From NCBI GenBank assembly GCA_012728315.1, contig JAAYFI010000021.1:1-56599 (forward strand): a DNA stretch of 56,599 nt. Direction: 5' to 3'. Under the pieces are notes generated by a model, which searched no databases, had not been told where the DNA came from, and worked only from the letters and a program-made list of their open reading frames with translations. Position numbers and translations under genes: made by a program. Each line of letters begins with the position of its first letter. The stretch's first letter is position 1. Shown here piece by piece: positions 10,410 through 20,647 of the stretch. This stretch comes from Gammaproteobacteria bacterium (GTDB lineage Bacteria; Pseudomonadota; Gammaproteobacteria; Pseudomonadales; Pseudomonadaceae).

Positions 10410-11693
10410 ATGGCTGACAAAAAAGCGCAGTTGATCATCGAGGGCACAGCCCCCGTAGAGCTGCCAATACTGACTGGTACTATTGGTCCGGATGTAATTG
10501 ATGTACGCAACCTCATCGCTAGCGGTCACTTTACTTATGACCCAGGCTTTATGTCGACCGCAGCCTGCGAGTCGAAAATCACCTATATTGACGGTGATAA
10601 AGGCATTTTGTTACACCGCGGTTACCCAATCGAACAATTAGCAGCCAAATCTGACTATTTAGAAACCTGCTACTTATTACTGCACGGCGAGCTGCCTAAC
10701 GCCGAACAGAAAAAAGAATTCGTTGACACCATCAGCAAGCACACTATGGTGAACGAGCAGCTGAAATCCTTCTTGAACGGTTTCCGTCGCGACGCTCACC
10801 CAATGGCTGTCATGTGCGGTATCGTTGGTGCATTATCTGCTTTCTATCACGACTCTTTGGATAACAATAATCCAAAGCACCGTGAAATCTCTGCTCACCG
10901 CCTGATAGCTAAAATGCCAACCATCGCTGCGATGGCATACAAGTATTCAATCGGCCAACCCATCATGTATCCACGCAACGACCTCTGCTACGCAGAGAAC
11001 TTCTTGCACATGATGTTCAACACGCCAGCAGAATGCAAAAGATTCAGCCCTGCGCTTGTTAGAGCAATGGATCGCATCTTTATTCTGCATGCTGACCACG
11101 AGCAAAACGCCTCAACATCCACAGTTCGTTTAGCGGGCTCAACCGGCGCCAACCCATTTGCATGCATCGCTTCTGGTATTGCTGCACTGTGGGGACCTGC
11201 GCACGGTGGTGCTAACGAAGCCGTTTTGACCATGCTTGATGAAATCGGCGACGCGTCAAACATCGAGAAGTTTATTGCTAAAGCAAAAGACAAAAATGAC
11301 CCATTCAAGCTGATGGGCTTTGGTCACCGCGTTTACAAGAACTTCGACCCTCGCGCTCAAGTGATGAAGCAAACTTGCGATGAAGTCCTTGCTGAGCTCG
11401 GCATCAATGATCCTAAGCTTGACTTAGCAATGAAACTTGAAGAGTACGCTCTGAACGATCCGTACTTTAAAGAGCGCAATCTGTACCCGAACGTTGATTT
11501 CTACTCAGGTATCATCCTGAAAGCCATCGGCATTCCAACCAGCATGTTTACTGTGATTTTTGCTATGTCACGTACTGTGGGCTGGATTTCACACTGGACA
11601 GAAATGCTTTCAAGCCCATACAAAATCAGCCGCCCTCGCCAACTCTACACTGGCTACGAGCAGCGTGATTTTACCCCTCTAGATAAGCGTTAA
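10410..11693 (+). CDS. gltA: Citrate synthase (type II, hexameric)
   Basis: Condenses acetyl-CoA and oxaloacetate, the entry step of the TCA cycle; 427 residues, the usual length of NADH-sensitive Gram-negative enzymes. Catalytic segments visible: [24 protein letters not shown] and NVDFYSGI, which carry the two histidines and the aspartate of the active site. AGGAGG lies 5 bases before the ATG. Divergent from sdhC, an arrangement usual in Pseudomonas, which groups most of the cycle in one locus. Confidence 0.97.
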   Translation: MADKKAQLIIEGTAPVELPILTGTIGPDVIDVRNLIASGHFTYDPGFMSTAACESKITYIDGDKGILLHRGYPIEQLAAKSDYLETCYLLLHGELPNAEQKKEFVDTISKHTMVNEQLKSFLNGFRRDAHPMAVMCGIVGALSAFYHDSLDNNNPKHREISAHRLIAKMPTIAAMAYKYSIGQPIMYPRNDLCYAENFLHMMFNTPAECKRFSPALVRAMDRIFILHADHEQNASTSTVRLAGSTGANPFACIASGIAALWGPAHGGANEAVLTMLDEIGDASNIEKFIAKAKDKNDPFKLMGFGHRVYKNFDPRAQVMKQTCDEVLAELGINDPKLDLAMKLEEYALNDPYFKERNLYPNVDFYSGIILKAIGIPTSMFTVIFAMSRTVGWISHWTEMLSSPYKISRPRQLYTGYEQRDFTPLDKR

Positions 11694-11710
11694 TCCTTAT
11701 TTAGAGCATC

Positions 11711-11746
11711 AAAAAAGGCCGCCCAGAAATGAGCGGCCTTTTTTTT
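11711..11746 (+). terminator. Rho-independent terminator of gltA
   Basis: AAAAAAGGCCGC pairs with GCGGCCTTTTTT (11733-11744) around a 10-base loop, followed by more T. The A-rich left arm makes it usable in both directions, so it may also serve the convergent gene at 11783. Confidence 0.9.
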
Positions 11747-11782
11747 GCCAATCAACAGTCGCCAACCTGTAAAGAACACGCA

Positions 11783-12043
11783 TTAGCCAACTACAGAGGT
11801 AGCGCCCTCCAACCAGCCTATCAACCGAATAGCATCAGCCTGACTGCTACCGCAAACACTGTCTTCCGCTTGAAACATAGCGCAAAAATCGGGGCGCTCC
11901 GGTTTACCAAAGAGAAGACAAAGGTTCTCATCACTTAAATTCAAACAGCGCTCACCCGCTTTCTTGCCCAGCGGCATATTGGGCATCGGCGTATAAATAG
12001 AAGGCGCAATACAGCATGCGCCACACCCCATCCGGCATTCCAT
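11783..12043 (-). CDS. YkgJ-family cysteine cluster protein
   Basis: Small protein (86 residues from ATG 12043) of the UPF0153/YkgJ group, thought to bind zinc or iron. It begins MECRMGCGACC and has further cysteines in RCLNLSDENLCLLF, DFCAMF and SVCG, the usual spacing of this family. In-frame TTG and GTG codons at 12046 and 12049 are alternative starts; no strong ribosome binding site decides. The biochemical role is unknown. Convergent with gltA. Confidence 0.8.
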   Translation of the reverse strand: MECRMGCGACCIAPSIYTPMPNMPLGKKAGERCLNLSDENLCLLFGKPERPDFCAMFQAEDSVCGSSQADAIRLIGWLEGATSVVG

Positions 12044-12094
12044 CAACACACCATCGGCTTAACTGTGCAATCAACCACTTTTAAAGCACTCCAA

Positions 12095-12967
12095 TCAGTG
12101 TTTTTTATTTAATCGCGCAATAAGGCTTGAGGTATCCCAGCGTGCACCGCCCATACGCTCAACTTCTGCATAAAATTGATCCACCAAAGCGGTCACTGGC
12201 AAAGATGCACCATTGCGGCGCGCCTCAGCCAAAACAATAGCAAAGTCTTTACGCATCCACTCTACAGCAAAACCAAAATCAAACTCACCGGCCAGCATAG
12301 TTTGATAACGATTTTCTAACTGCCAAGATTGCGCAGCTCCCTTGCTAATGACCTCCATAGCAGCTTCTGCATCTAAACCAGCATTTTGCGCAAAATGTAA
12401 AGCTTCCGCCAAACCTTGCAAAAGACCACCGATACAAATCTGATTAACCATCTTCGTGAGCTGACCACTACCCGCCTCACCCATTAAACGCTGCATACGC
12501 GCATAGCACTGTAAAATAGGCGCTGCACGCTCATAGACGCTGGCATCACCGCCTACCATGATGGTTAAGACGCCATTTTGCGCACCAGCCTGTCCTCCTG
12601 AAACCGGCGCATCGAGAAAAGCCAAGCCTCGCGATGCTGCCTCACCGGCTAACTCTTGAGCAATTTGTGCTGACGCGGTGGTGTGATCAATAAAAATACT
12701 GCCTTGTGGCATTGAGGCAAAAGCACCATCTGCACCAAGGGTAACGGCACGTAAGTCATCATCATTACCCACACAACAGAGTACAAACTCTGCATTTAAA
12801 GCAGCCTGTGCCGGTGTGTGCGCCATAGTGCCTGAATATTCATCTAACCAGCGCTGCGCTGTGCTTGCGGTACGATTATAAACAGTCACTGCATGCCCTT
12901 GTTTAGCCAAATGCCCCGCCATCGGGTAGCCCATCGCACCCAATCCAATAAACGCAATACGAGCCAT
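12095..12967 (-). CDS. Beta-hydroxyacid dehydrogenase (3-hydroxyisobutyrate / tartronate semialdehyde reductase family)
   Basis: NAD(P)-dependent oxidoreductase of 290 residues. N-terminal Rossmann motif GLGAMG at 8-13, substrate-site DAPVSGGQAGAQNG at 119-132, and catalytic K172 with N175 in GQLTKMVNQ, followed by the all-helical C-terminal domain. The family reduces or oxidises short 3-hydroxyacids (3-hydroxyisobutyrate, tartronate semialdehyde, succinic semialdehyde); the substrate cannot be told here. Divergent from a LysR regulator, which is its likely controller. Confidence 0.85.
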   Translation of the reverse strand: MARIAFIGLGAMGYPMAGHLAKQGHAVTVYNRTASTAQRWLDEYSGTMAHTPAQAALNAEFVLCCVGNDDDLRAVTLGADGAFASMPQGSIFIDHTTASAQIAQELAGEAASRGLAFLDAPVSGGQAGAQNGVLTIMVGGDASVYERAAPILQCYARMQRLMGEAGSGQLTKMVNQICIGGLLQGLAEALHFAQNAGLDAEAAMEVISKGAAQSWQLENRYQTMLAGEFDFGFAVEWMRKDFAIVLAEARRNGASLPVTALVDQFYAEVERMGGARWDTSSLIARLNKKH

Positions 12968-13122
12968 AGATCACCACCTTAGTTATTAGTATATTGTTGG
13001 CCAGTTGGCAAAACAGTAAGGCCACACGCTGACGAGAGTATGCTATAAACCTTAACCGCCCACCCCTTATAACTCAATGCAAGCAAGTACCCAATATCGG
13101 CTTATTTTGCTCTGGAAGGCCA

Positions 13123-14049
13123 ATGAACTTATCGCATATTGATCTTAATTTATTCATTGTCTTTGACGCTATTTATACTGAAGGCAATCTGACCCGCGCC
13201 GGGCAAATTGTAGGCATCACGCAACCTGCGGCGTCTAACGCACTAGCGCGCCTTAGAGAAACATTAAACGATCCACTCTTTATCCGCACAGCCCAAGGCA
13301 TGACGCCCACCCCGCTAGCGCAGAATATTATTACCCCTGTACGCAATGCTTTACAATTGCTGCGCTCATCGGTGCAGAACAGTCGCATTTTCGACCCCAG
13401 CCAAGCACATAAAACTTTTCGCCTCAGTATGACGGATCTAATAGAAGACCTCCTACTGCCGCCCACCTTTCAACGTTTAAGCAAAATAGCCCCTCAGATA
13501 CGCATTGAAAGTTTACTCGCACGACGCCGTGATACCGCTAAAGAGCTGGCTGCCGGCCACCTCGATTTTGCGATTGATATCCCTTTAAATAACGATCCAC
13601 ACCTATGCCATACCAAGCTGTTTACAGACCGTTACGTCTGCGCGATGCGCCAAGGTCATCCTTTATCGACGCACAAAAGCATCAGCTTGAAACAGTACCT
13701 GGGTGCGCAACACATCCAAATCTCATCACGACGTAGCGGCTTAGGCCCTGTTGACCTCGCCTTAGGCAAAATAGGCTTACAGCGCAGTATTGCTCTACGC
13801 TCACAGCACTATTTAATGGCGCATACAGTTTTACAAAGCACTGACTTGATCATCACGGCACCCTCACGCTTTGCCATCTGCCACCAATTGCATTACGTTG
13901 AACTGCCTGTCGCAGGCATTGCCCCCATTGAAAGTCATTTGTTTTGGCATAGCAGTGCTGACCAAGATCCAGCCAACCGCTGGATGCGCGAACAACTGCT
14001 CTACGTTGCGCAACAACTCAGCACCGAACAGCTCCTGCAATCAATATAG
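13123..14049 (+). CDS. LysR-family transcriptional regulator
   Basis: 308 residues: N-terminal winged helix-turn-helix (about 6-65, with ITQPAASNALARLRETLNDPLF as recognition region) and a C-terminal effector-binding domain. The N-terminal MNLSHIDLNLFIVFDAIY resembles the NodD/LinR branch. GGAAGG at 13114-13119 precedes the ATG. It diverges from the dehydrogenase at 12095 across a 155-base gap, so that gene is the likely target; the inducer is unknown. Confidence 0.9.
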   Translation: MNLSHIDLNLFIVFDAIYTEGNLTRAGQIVGITQPAASNALARLRETLNDPLFIRTAQGMTPTPLAQNIITPVRNALQLLRSSVQNSRIFDPSQAHKTFRLSMTDLIEDLLLPPTFQRLSKIAPQIRIESLLARRRDTAKELAAGHLDFAIDIPLNNDPHLCHTKLFTDRYVCAMRQGHPLSTHKSISLKQYLGAQHIQISSRRSGLGPVDLALGKIGLQRSIALRSQHYLMAHTVLQSTDLIITAPSRFAICHQLHYVELPVAGIAPIESHLFWHSSADQDPANRWMREQLLYVAQQLSTEQLLQSI

Positions 14050-14079
14050 CGCTTCTATTACAGGCAGCAGCTACACAGC

Positions 14080-14709
14080 TCATTGAGGCACATGCCGATC
14101 AATAAAATCAGCAACCCTCTGTGCTGCACGCTGCAAGTACTGCTCATGGGTGCAGCCTGAGCGCTGCAAAGGCTTAAGGTCATGATCAGCCAAAGCCATC
14201 CACTCAAACTCGATTGCAGCGGACAAACTATAAGTGCGCACAATCTCGCTACTACCCAAAGCATCGCGCTCGCCTTGCACGATCAAAGTAGGCGTGCGTA
14301 AGTTCAATAAATGTTCAGTACGAGGCTGATCTGTTTTCTTCGCCGGATAAAAAGGATAACCGAGACAAACCAGCGCATCGGCCTGCAAATCATCAGCCAA
14401 CATACTTGCAACGCGCCCACCCATGGACTTACCCACCAAAACAATAGGCCCAGCAGTGGTTTCTCGCACTGAGCGGTACAGGCTACGCCATGTGTCTTGC
14501 AGCACCTCCATTTTATTTGGCGGCCGCCGTCTACCATCAAGTCGGCGCTGCGCCATATATGGAAACTCAAAACGCACCACACTGAACCCTAACGCCACAA
14601 AATGCTGCGTCATGCTCTGCATAAAGGCACTGTCCATAGGCGCACCTGCGCCGTGCGCGAAAATCAAAGTACAACGCGAATTACTCGCCCTCTCCAATAA
14701 GATCGTCAT
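14080..14709 (-). CDS. Alpha/beta hydrolase (dienelactone-hydrolase-like, KANL3/Tex30 type)
   Basis: 209-residue alpha/beta hydrolase. Visible: oxyanion segment FAHGAGAPMDS, nucleophile elbow GKSMGG, acid segment QGERDALG, and a late histidine in ADHDLKPL. Proteins of this subgroup are annotated as predicted hydrolases; the substrate is unknown. I choose ATG 14709 over the adjacent GTG 14712 because GAGA lies 5 bases upstream of the ATG. Its start faces ccoN1, and an ANR box lies between them. Confidence 0.8.
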   Translation of the reverse strand: MTILLERASNSRCTLIFAHGAGAPMDSAFMQSMTQHFVALGFSVVRFEFPYMAQRRLDGRRRPPNKMEVLQDTWRSLYRSVRETTAGPIVLVGKSMGGRVASMLADDLQADALVCLGYPFYPAKKTDQPRTEHLLNLRTPTLIVQGERDALGSSEIVRTYSLSAAIEFEWMALADHDLKPLQRSGCTHEQYLQRAAQRVADFIDRHVPQ

Positions 14710-14747
14710 CACATTCTCAGTATATTAATAAGTAAAATTTCGCTCCG

Positions 14748-14761
14748 TTGACCCTTATCAA
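14748..14761. promoter_or_regulatory. ANR/FNR box upstream of ccoN1
   Basis: TTGACCCTTATCAA matches TTGAT-N4-ATCAA with one mismatch. It is 107 bases before ccoN1, and also 39 bases before the divergent hydrolase, where TATACT (14719-14724, minus) sits about right for a class II site. No convincing -10 is seen in the ccoN1 direction, so which gene it serves is uncertain. Confidence 0.65.
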
Positions 14762-14867
14762 TACGAACAGTAGGGCCTTTAGCCATCCTCTGCTTTGACA
14801 ACAACCGCTTTTAAGTCCACAAAACGGTTGATTATCTGCCCAATCATATAAATGGAAACTTTCAAAT

Positions 14868-16307
14868 ATGAACACGATAACGAGCTCCACCTACAATTAT
14901 AAGGTGGTTCGCCAGTTTGCCATCATGACGGTGGTTTGGGGCATTGTTGGGATGGCTGTTGGCGTCCTAATTGCCGCGCAACTGGTTTGGCCGGAATTAA
15001 ACTTCGACCTACCTTGGACCTCCTATGGCCGCTTACGTCCACTGCACACCAATGCTGTTATCTTTGCTTTTGGTGGCTGTGCCCTGTTTGCAACCTCTTA
15101 CTACGCTGTGCAACGCACCTGTCAAACGCAACTCTTTGCGCCAAAACTTGCAGCATTCACATTCTGGGGTTGGCAACTGATTATTCTTTTGGCTGCAGTC
15201 AGCTTACCGCTGGGCTTTACCACGTCAAAAGAGTATGCAGAACTGGAATGGCCCATTGATATTTTAATCACCATTGTCTGGGTCAGCTACGCCATCGTAT
15301 TTTTCGGCACCTTAGTCAAGCGTAAAGTGAAGCATATTTATGTCGGCAACTGGTTCTACGGTGCTTTCATTCTCACTGTCGCCATGCTGCATGTTATCAA
15401 CAGCATGGAAGTACCTGTTACTCTGACCAAGTCATACTCCATGTATGCCGGCGCAACCGATGCCATGGTGCAGTGGTGGTACGGTCACAACGCGGTTGGC
15501 TTTTTCTTAACCGCAGGCTTTTTAGGCATGATGTACTACTTTGTCCCTAAACAAGCCGAACGTCCCGTGTATTCATACCGCTTATCGATTGTGCACTTCT
15601 GGGCGCTCATTGCTGTATATATCTGGGCCGGCCCACACCACTTGCACTACACCGCATTACCTGACTGGGCACAATCGTTGGGCATGGTCATGTCGCTGAT
15701 TCTATTGGCGCCTTCATGGGGCGGTATGATTAACGGGATGATGACGCTGTCCGGCGCTTGGCACAAACTGCGCAGCGATCCTATCTTACGCTTCTTAGTG
15801 GTATCTCTTGCGTTCTATGGCATGTCGACCTTTGAAGGTCCGATGATGTCCATTAAAACGGTTAACGCCTTGTCGCACTACACCGACTGGACCGTTGGTC
15901 ACGTACACGCCGGGGCTTTGGGCTGGGTCGCCATGGTTTCGATTGGCTCCTTGTACCACATGATTCCACGTCTATTTGGCCTGCCACAGATGTACAGCGT
16001 CGGCCTGATCAACACCCACTTCTGGTTATCCACCATCGGTACTGTGTTGTATATCGCTTCTTTGTGGGTCAACGGTATTGCTCAAGGCTTGATGTGGCGC
16101 GCGGTCAACGATGACGGCACGCTAACCTACTCGTTTGCTGAAGCAATTAATGTCAGTCACCCAGGCTTTGTCGTGCGCTTAATTGGTGGCGCTATCTTCT
16201 TTAGCGGAATGTTACTGATGGCTTGGAACGTCTGGAAAACTATCCGTAGCGCTAAACCTGCTGAAGCAGCAGCCGCGGCACGCTTTACTGTAGAGGGAGC
16301 CCACTAA
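14868..16307 (+). CDS. ccoN1: cbb3 cytochrome c oxidase catalytic subunit I, copy 1
   Basis: Twelve-helix subunit with the heme b and heme b3-CuB centre that reduces oxygen to water; 479 residues. Visible ligand segments: [25 protein letters not shown] (CuB histidine), [12 protein letters not shown] (CuB His pair) and [12 protein letters not shown] (heme histidines). Starts [17 protein letters not shown] as in pseudomonads, with GGAAA upstream. The stop overlaps the start of ccoO1. Very close to ccoN2, the product of an old tandem duplication. Confidence 0.97.
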   Translation: MNTITSSTYNYKVVRQFAIMTVVWGIVGMAVGVLIAAQLVWPELNFDLPWTSYGRLRPLHTNAVIFAFGGCALFATSYYAVQRTCQTQLFAPKLAAFTFWGWQLIILLAAVSLPLGFTTSKEYAELEWPIDILITIVWVSYAIVFFGTLVKRKVKHIYVGNWFYGAFILTVAMLHVINSMEVPVTLTKSYSMYAGATDAMVQWWYGHNAVGFFLTAGFLGMMYYFVPKQAERPVYSYRLSIVHFWALIAVYIWAGPHHLHYTALPDWAQSLGMVMSLILLAPSWGGMINGMMTLSGAWHKLRSDPILRFLVVSLAFYGMSTFEGPMMSIKTVNALSHYTDWTVGHVHAGALGWVAMVSIGSLYHMIPRLFGLPQMYSVGLINTHFWLSTIGTVLYIASLWVNGIAQGLMWRAVNDDGTLTYSFAEAINVSHPGFVVRLIGGAIFFSGMLLMAWNVWKTIRSAKPAEAAAAARFTVEGAH

Positions 16308-16918
16308 TGAAGAATCATGAGAAACTTGAAAAAAACGTCGGCCTACTCGCACTCTTTATGATTTTGGCCGTCAGCATTGGTGGCCTTGTACAGATCGTGC
16401 CATTATTTTTCCAAGATATGGTGAATGAGCCTGTTGACGGTCTAAAACCTTATACCGCACTACAGCTGGAAGGTCGCGATATTTATATCCGTGAAGGCTG
16501 CGTTGGCTGCCACTCACAGATGATTCGCCCATTCCGTGCAGAGACCGAGCGCTACGGCCACTACTCAGTGGCAGGTGAAAGCGTATATGAGCACCCATTT
16601 TTATGGGGCTCTAAGCGTACCGGTCCAGACTTAGCTCGTGTTGGCGGCCGCTACTCGGATGACTGGCATCGCGCACACCTATTCAACCCTCGCAACGTTG
16701 TTCCTGAGTCAAAAATGCCCGCCTATCCTTGGCTTGCTGAAAACACTCTGGACGGAAAAGACACCGTGGCGAAAATTGAAGCGATGCGCTGGTTAGGTGT
16801 GCCTTATAGCGATGAGGACATCAAAAATGCCGTAGCAGCGGTCAAAGGCAAAACCGAAATGGATGCCTTGGTTGCTTATCTGCAAGTGCTCGGCACTGCA
16901 ATCAAAAACAAGCGCTAA
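16307..16918 (+). CDS. ccoO1: cbb3 oxidase monoheme cytochrome c subunit, copy 1
   Basis: Membrane-anchored mono-heme c subunit, 203 residues, that passes electrons from CcoP to CcoN. One N-terminal membrane helix (about 11-35), heme c motif C65-x2-C68-H69 in [13 protein letters not shown], and a methionine axial ligand candidate in [10 protein letters not shown]. Start overlaps the ccoN1 stop by one base. Confidence 0.97.
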   Translation: MKNHEKLEKNVGLLALFMILAVSIGGLVQIVPLFFQDMVNEPVDGLKPYTALQLEGRDIYIREGCVGCHSQMIRPFRAETERYGHYSVAGESVYEHPFLWGSKRTGPDLARVGGRYSDDWHRAHLFNPRNVVPESKMPAYPWLAENTLDGKDTVAKIEAMRWLGVPYSDEDIKNAVAAVKGKTEMDALVAYLQVLGTAIKNKR

Positions 16919-16923
16919 CACCT

Positions 16924-17112
16924 ATGGATATCGGCATATTACGCGGTTTAGGTACAGTTTTAATTTTCGTGGCTTTTATAAGCCTCGTGTTTTGGGCATA
17001 CAGCAGTAAGCGCAAAGAGTCTTTTGCTGAGGCTGCCATGCTGCCATTCAGCGATGAAGCCAATAACGATACTGCTGCAGTACAAAATCATTCTAGGAGC
17101 ACACACCAATGA
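16924..17112 (+). CDS. ccoQ1: cbb3 oxidase small subunit IV, copy 1
   Basis: 62-residue single-helix protein ([26 protein letters not shown]...), which stabilises the interaction of CcoP with CcoNO. Sits between ccoO and ccoP as usual; its stop overlaps the ccoP1 ATG by 4 bases. Confidence 0.93.
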   Translation: MDIGILRGLGTVLIFVAFISLVFWAYSSKRKESFAEAAMLPFSDEANNDTAAVQNHSRSTHQ

Positions 17113-18029
17113 CCTCATTCTGGAGTTGGTATATTACGCTACTCACGATCGGCACCTTGCTGGCCTTGACGTGGCTGATTTTTGCAACACGCAAAGGACA
17201 ACGCCCTGATACCTCAGACACAACCATGGGGCACTCTTTCGATGGCATTGAAGAATATGACAACCCGCTACCTCGCTGGTGGTTTATGTTGTTTGTTGGC
17301 ACTTTGCTGTTCGCCGTCGCCTATTTAGTTCTCTATCCAGGCCTTGGTAACTGGAAAGGCGTATTGCCTGGCTATGACGATGGCTGGACATCAGCCAAAC
17401 AGTGGGAGCGCGAAATGGATAAAGCCGACGCACAGTACGGCCCAATCTTCGCTAAATACTCAGCCATGAGCATTGAGCAAATCGCACAAGACCCACAGGC
17501 GATAAAAATGGGCTCACGCCTGTTTGCTAACTATTGCGCAATTTGCCATGGCTCAGATGCTAAAGGCTCAGTCGGCTTCCCCAATTTAGCTGACCAAGAA
17601 TGGCGCTGGGGTGGTGATCCTGCCGCAATCAAAACCAGCATCTTGCAAGGCCGTAACGGGGTTATGCCCGCTTGGGGCGCGATTATTGGTGAAGAAGGCG
17701 TCAAAAATGTTGCAGCCTATGTACGTAAAGATCTTGCCGGCTTAGCGCTGCCCGAAGGCAATGAGTTTGACCTTAGTGCCGGACAAAACATTTACACCAC
17801 CAACTGCGCAGCTTGCCACGGTGCCAGCGGCCAAGGTATGCCAATGTTAGGTGCACCAAGCCTCACCTCAAACGCGGGCTGGATTTATGGCTCAAGCCTT
17901 GCGCAACTGCAGCAAACCATACGTCATGGCCGTAACGGTGTAATGCCAGCTCAGGAACAATATCTGGGCGAAGATAAAGTACATATCTTGGCAGGTTACG
18001 TTTACAGCCTATCCCGTAACAAAGAATAG
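17109..18029 (+). CDS. ccoP1: cbb3 oxidase diheme cytochrome c subunit, copy 1
   Basis: Entry point for electrons from soluble cytochromes; 306 residues. Two N-terminal membrane helices (about 5-25 and 57-78), then two cytochrome c domains with C143-AIC-H147 and C233-AAC-H237. A 12-bp hairpin follows the stop. Confidence 0.97.
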   Translation: MTSFWSWYITLLTIGTLLALTWLIFATRKGQRPDTSDTTMGHSFDGIEEYDNPLPRWWFMLFVGTLLFAVAYLVLYPGLGNWKGVLPGYDDGWTSAKQWEREMDKADAQYGPIFAKYSAMSIEQIAQDPQAIKMGSRLFANYCAICHGSDAKGSVGFPNLADQEWRWGGDPAAIKTSILQGRNGVMPAWGAIIGEEGVKNVAAYVRKDLAGLALPEGNEFDLSAGQNIYTTNCAACHGASGQGMPMLGAPSLTSNAGWIYGSSLAQLQQTIRHGRNGVMPAQEQYLGEDKVHILAGYVYSLSRNKE

Positions 18030-18040
18030 GCAGATGGGTT

Positions 18041-18073
18041 TGGCTGGCGTTAATACAACTCTAACGCCAGCCA
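18041..18073 (+). terminator. Hairpin after ccoP1
   Basis: TGGCTGGCGTTA (18041-18052) pairs perfectly with 18062-18073 around a 9-base loop. The T content after it is poor (TCTTGG), so termination may be partial and some transcript could run on into ccoN2. Confidence 0.6.
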
Positions 18074-18086
18074 TCTTGGCTGAAAA

Positions 18087-18131
18087 TTGACCACCATCAA
18101 CGCCAAGGCAGCGAAAACAATCGACTATAAA
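18087..18131 (+). promoter_or_regulatory. ANR-dependent promoter of ccoN2O2Q2P2
   Basis: ANR box TTGACCACCATCAA (18087-18100) and a -10-like TATAAA (18126-18131) placed close to the class II spacing of -41.5. The -10 lies inside a 7-bp inverted repeat (18122-18137). The low-oxygen induced second cbb3 operon of Pseudomonas aeruginosa is ANR-dependent. The 370-base gap 18030-18399 otherwise holds the ccoP1 hairpin and a long leader of about 265 bases in which I see no convincing gene. Confidence 0.7.
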
Positions 18132-18399
18132 TAGTCGTATTGCCAAGCTCGAGTATTATTTCAGAGGAGAATTACGCTAAGATAGGTATTGCGCTAACAA
18201 GTCGGTCATAAGCTATTGTCATCAAAGCTCGTCAATGTGTGCTTAAAATTGAGTTAATTTCAATTAAATGATGATTTACAGCAAACATTGTTCATTGCCA
18301 GTCGTTATAAAAGACGTGCTGATTGCAATGGCTTTGTGCATTGCCCATACTTGTCGGCGATTTAATTCCGAACAATCCATTACCCGTGGAAGTCTTAGC

Positions 18400-19842
18400 A
18401 TGAGCACAGCAATCCAAGAGAATGCTTATAACTACAAGGTTGTACGCCAGTTCGCCATTATGACGGTGGTCTGGGGTATCGTAGGTATGAGCGTTGGCGT
18501 CCTAATTGCAGCGCAATTAGTATGGCCAGAACTGAACTTCAACCTTCCCTGGACCAGCTTCGGCCGGCTCCGTCCCTTGCACACCAACGCAGTAATTTTT
18601 GCGTTTGGTGGTAGTGCACTCTTTGCTACATCCTACTATGTAGTACAGCGCACCTCGCAAACCCGCCTATTCTCAGATACTTTAGCGGCATTTACGTTCT
18701 GGGGCTGGCAAGCAGTCATCGTCCTCGCTGCGATTACTCTGCCTCTAGGCTACACCACCACCAAAGAATACGCTGAGCTAGAGTGGCCAATTGCCCTTCT
18801 ACTGGCTGTAGTCTGGGTGTCATATGCAATCGTTTTCTTTGGCACAATTGTTAAACGCAAAACGTCGCATATTTATGTAGGTAACTGGTTCTATGGTGCG
18901 TTCATTTTAGTAACGGCCATGCTGCACATTGTTAACCACATGTCGATCCCAGTCACTTGGTTTAAGTCCTACTCACTGTACTCAGGCGCAACTGACGCTA
19001 TGGTGCAATGGTGGTACGGTCACAACGCCGTAGGCTTCTTCTTAACCACCGGCTTCTTGGGCATGATGTACTACTTTGTACCTAAGCAAGCAGAACGCCC
19101 AATTTACTCATACCGTTTATCCATTGTGCACTTCTGGGCACTGATTACCGTATACATTTGGGCCGGTCCGCACCACTTGCATTACACAGCGTTGCCAGAC
19201 TGGGCACAATCGCTGGGTATGGCCATGTCCTTGATCCTGCTTGCGCCATCATGGGGCGGTATGATCAACGGTATGATGACCCTTTCAGGTGCATGGCATA
19301 AATTACGCACTGACCCAATCTTGCGCTTCTTGGTTGTATCCCTTGCCTTCTACGGCATGTCGACTTTTGAAGGCCCAATGATGGCAATTAAAACCGTTAA
19401 CGCCTTATCGCACTACACTGACTGGACTGTAGGTCACGTACACGCGGGTGCTTTAGGCTGGGTTGCCATGGTTTCGATCGGTTCTCTGTACCACCTCGTT
19501 CCACGCTTATTTGGCCGCGAACAAATGTACAGTGTTGGCCTGATTAACGCGCACTTCTGGTTAGCTACGATTGGTACCGTACTGTACATCGCTTCAATGT
19601 GGGTCAACGGTATTATGCAAGGCCTGATGTGGCGTGCAATTAACCAAGACGGCACCTTGACTTACTCATTTGTTGAAGCGTTAGAAGCAGGTCACTACGG
19701 CTACTTAGTACGTATGATCGGTGGCGCATTCTTCTTATTTGGTATGTTCTTAATGGCGTACAACACATGGCGCACCGTGCGCGCGTCAGATGCTGAAAAA
19801 GCGCAAGCCGCTGCACGCTTTACTGTTGGAGAGGCACACTAA
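18400..19842 (+). CDS. ccoN2: cbb3 cytochrome c oxidase catalytic subunit I, copy 2
   Basis: 480-residue catalytic subunit, strongly similar to ccoN1 along its whole length with the same heme and CuB ligand segments. I start it at ATG 18400 ([18 protein letters not shown]), where the protein becomes alignable with CcoN1 and GTGGA lies upstream; the frame is open back to 18268 but that extension is not CcoN-like. Head of the second, ANR-controlled oxidase operon. Confidence 0.96.
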   Translation: MSTAIQENAYNYKVVRQFAIMTVVWGIVGMSVGVLIAAQLVWPELNFNLPWTSFGRLRPLHTNAVIFAFGGSALFATSYYVVQRTSQTRLFSDTLAAFTFWGWQAVIVLAAITLPLGYTTTKEYAELEWPIALLLAVVWVSYAIVFFGTIVKRKTSHIYVGNWFYGAFILVTAMLHIVNHMSIPVTWFKSYSLYSGATDAMVQWWYGHNAVGFFLTTGFLGMMYYFVPKQAERPIYSYRLSIVHFWALITVYIWAGPHHLHYTALPDWAQSLGMAMSLILLAPSWGGMINGMMTLSGAWHKLRTDPILRFLVVSLAFYGMSTFEGPMMAIKTVNALSHYTDWTVGHVHAGALGWVAMVSIGSLYHLVPRLFGREQMYSVGLINAHFWLATIGTVLYIASMWVNGIMQGLMWRAINQDGTLTYSFVEALEAGHYGYLVRMIGGAFFLFGMFLMAYNTWRTVRASDAEKAQAAARFTVGEAH

Positions 19843-20453
19843 TGAAACAGCATGAACGCGTTGAAAAAAACGTTGGTTTACTCGCGCTCTTTATGGTGAT
19901 TGCAGTAAGTATCGGTGGTCTTGTACAAATCGTTCCCTTGTTTTTCCAAGACTTGGTCAACGAACCCGTGGAAGGCTTAAAGCCTTACACTGCACTGCAA
20001 CTGGAAGGTCGTGACATTTATATCCGTGAAGGCTGCGTTGGCTGCCACTCACAGATGATCCGTCCTTTCCGTGCAGAAACCGAGCGCTACGGTCACTACT
20101 CTGTCGCTGGTGAAAGCGTGTATGAGCATCCATTCCTATGGGGCTCTAAGCGTACCGGTCCAGACTTAGCTCGTGTTGGTGGTCGTTATTCAGATGACTG
20201 GCACCGCGCGCATTTATACAACCCTCGCAACGTTGTGCCAGAATCAAAGATGCCTGCTTACCCTTGGTTAGTAGAAAACACCTTAGACGGCAAAGATACT
20301 GTGGCTAAAATTGAAGCCATGCGTTGGTTAGGCGTACCGTACACCGATGAAGACATCAAAGGCGCGGTAGCGGCCGTTAAGGGCAAGACTGAAATGGAGG
20401 CCTTAGTCGCCTACCTGCAGGTTCTTGGTACATCTATTAAGAATAAACGGTAA
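19842..20453 (+). CDS. ccoO2: cbb3 oxidase monoheme cytochrome c subunit, copy 2
   Basis: 203 residues, nearly the same as CcoO1, with one N-terminal helix and the GCVGCHSQM heme c site at 64-71. Start overlaps the ccoN2 stop. The two CcoO proteins are more alike than the CcoP proteins, in keeping with CcoO being buried against CcoN. Confidence 0.97.
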   Translation: MKQHERVEKNVGLLALFMVIAVSIGGLVQIVPLFFQDLVNEPVEGLKPYTALQLEGRDIYIREGCVGCHSQMIRPFRAETERYGHYSVAGESVYEHPFLWGSKRTGPDLARVGGRYSDDWHRAHLYNPRNVVPESKMPAYPWLVENTLDGKDTVAKIEAMRWLGVPYTDEDIKGAVAAVKGKTEMEALVAYLQVLGTSIKNKR

Positions 20454-20458
20454 CGCTC

Positions 20459-20647
20459 ATGGATATCGGAACTCTTCGCGGCTTAGGCACACTGCTTATT
20501 TTTGTAGCTTTTATAGGCTTAGTATTTTGGGCCTATAACGGTAAGCGTAAATCCAGCTTCGATGAAGCGGCTAACCTGCCCTTCGCTGACGAAGAGCCGC
20601 CTTCTAACGAGCAGAACAAAGACACATCCAGGAGCAATAACCAATGA
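20459..20647 (+). CDS. ccoQ2: cbb3 oxidase small subunit IV, copy 2
   Basis: 62-residue single-helix subunit ([18 protein letters not shown]...), the counterpart of CcoQ1 with a divergent acidic C-terminal tail. Overlaps the ccoP2 start by 4 bases. Confidence 0.93.
   Translation: MDIGTLRGLGTLLIFVAFIGLVFWAYNGKRKSSFDEAANLPFADEEPPSNEQNKDTSRSNNQ

Noticed and set aside
14827-14846. TTGATTATCTGCCCAATCA before ccoN1 as an ANR box
   Set aside because: The two halves are far too widely spaced; the true box is at 14748-14761.
18249-18263. Second ANR-like site upstream of ccoN2 (TTGAG...TTCAA), 62 bases from a TATAAA-derived start
   Set aside because: The half-sites are separated by one base too many (TTGA-N7-TCAA rather than N6), which ANR/FNR proteins do not normally accept.
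18268-18399. N-terminal extension of ccoN2 from ATG 18268
   Set aside because: The 44 extra residues do not resemble CcoN, whose conserved start is at ATG 18400.
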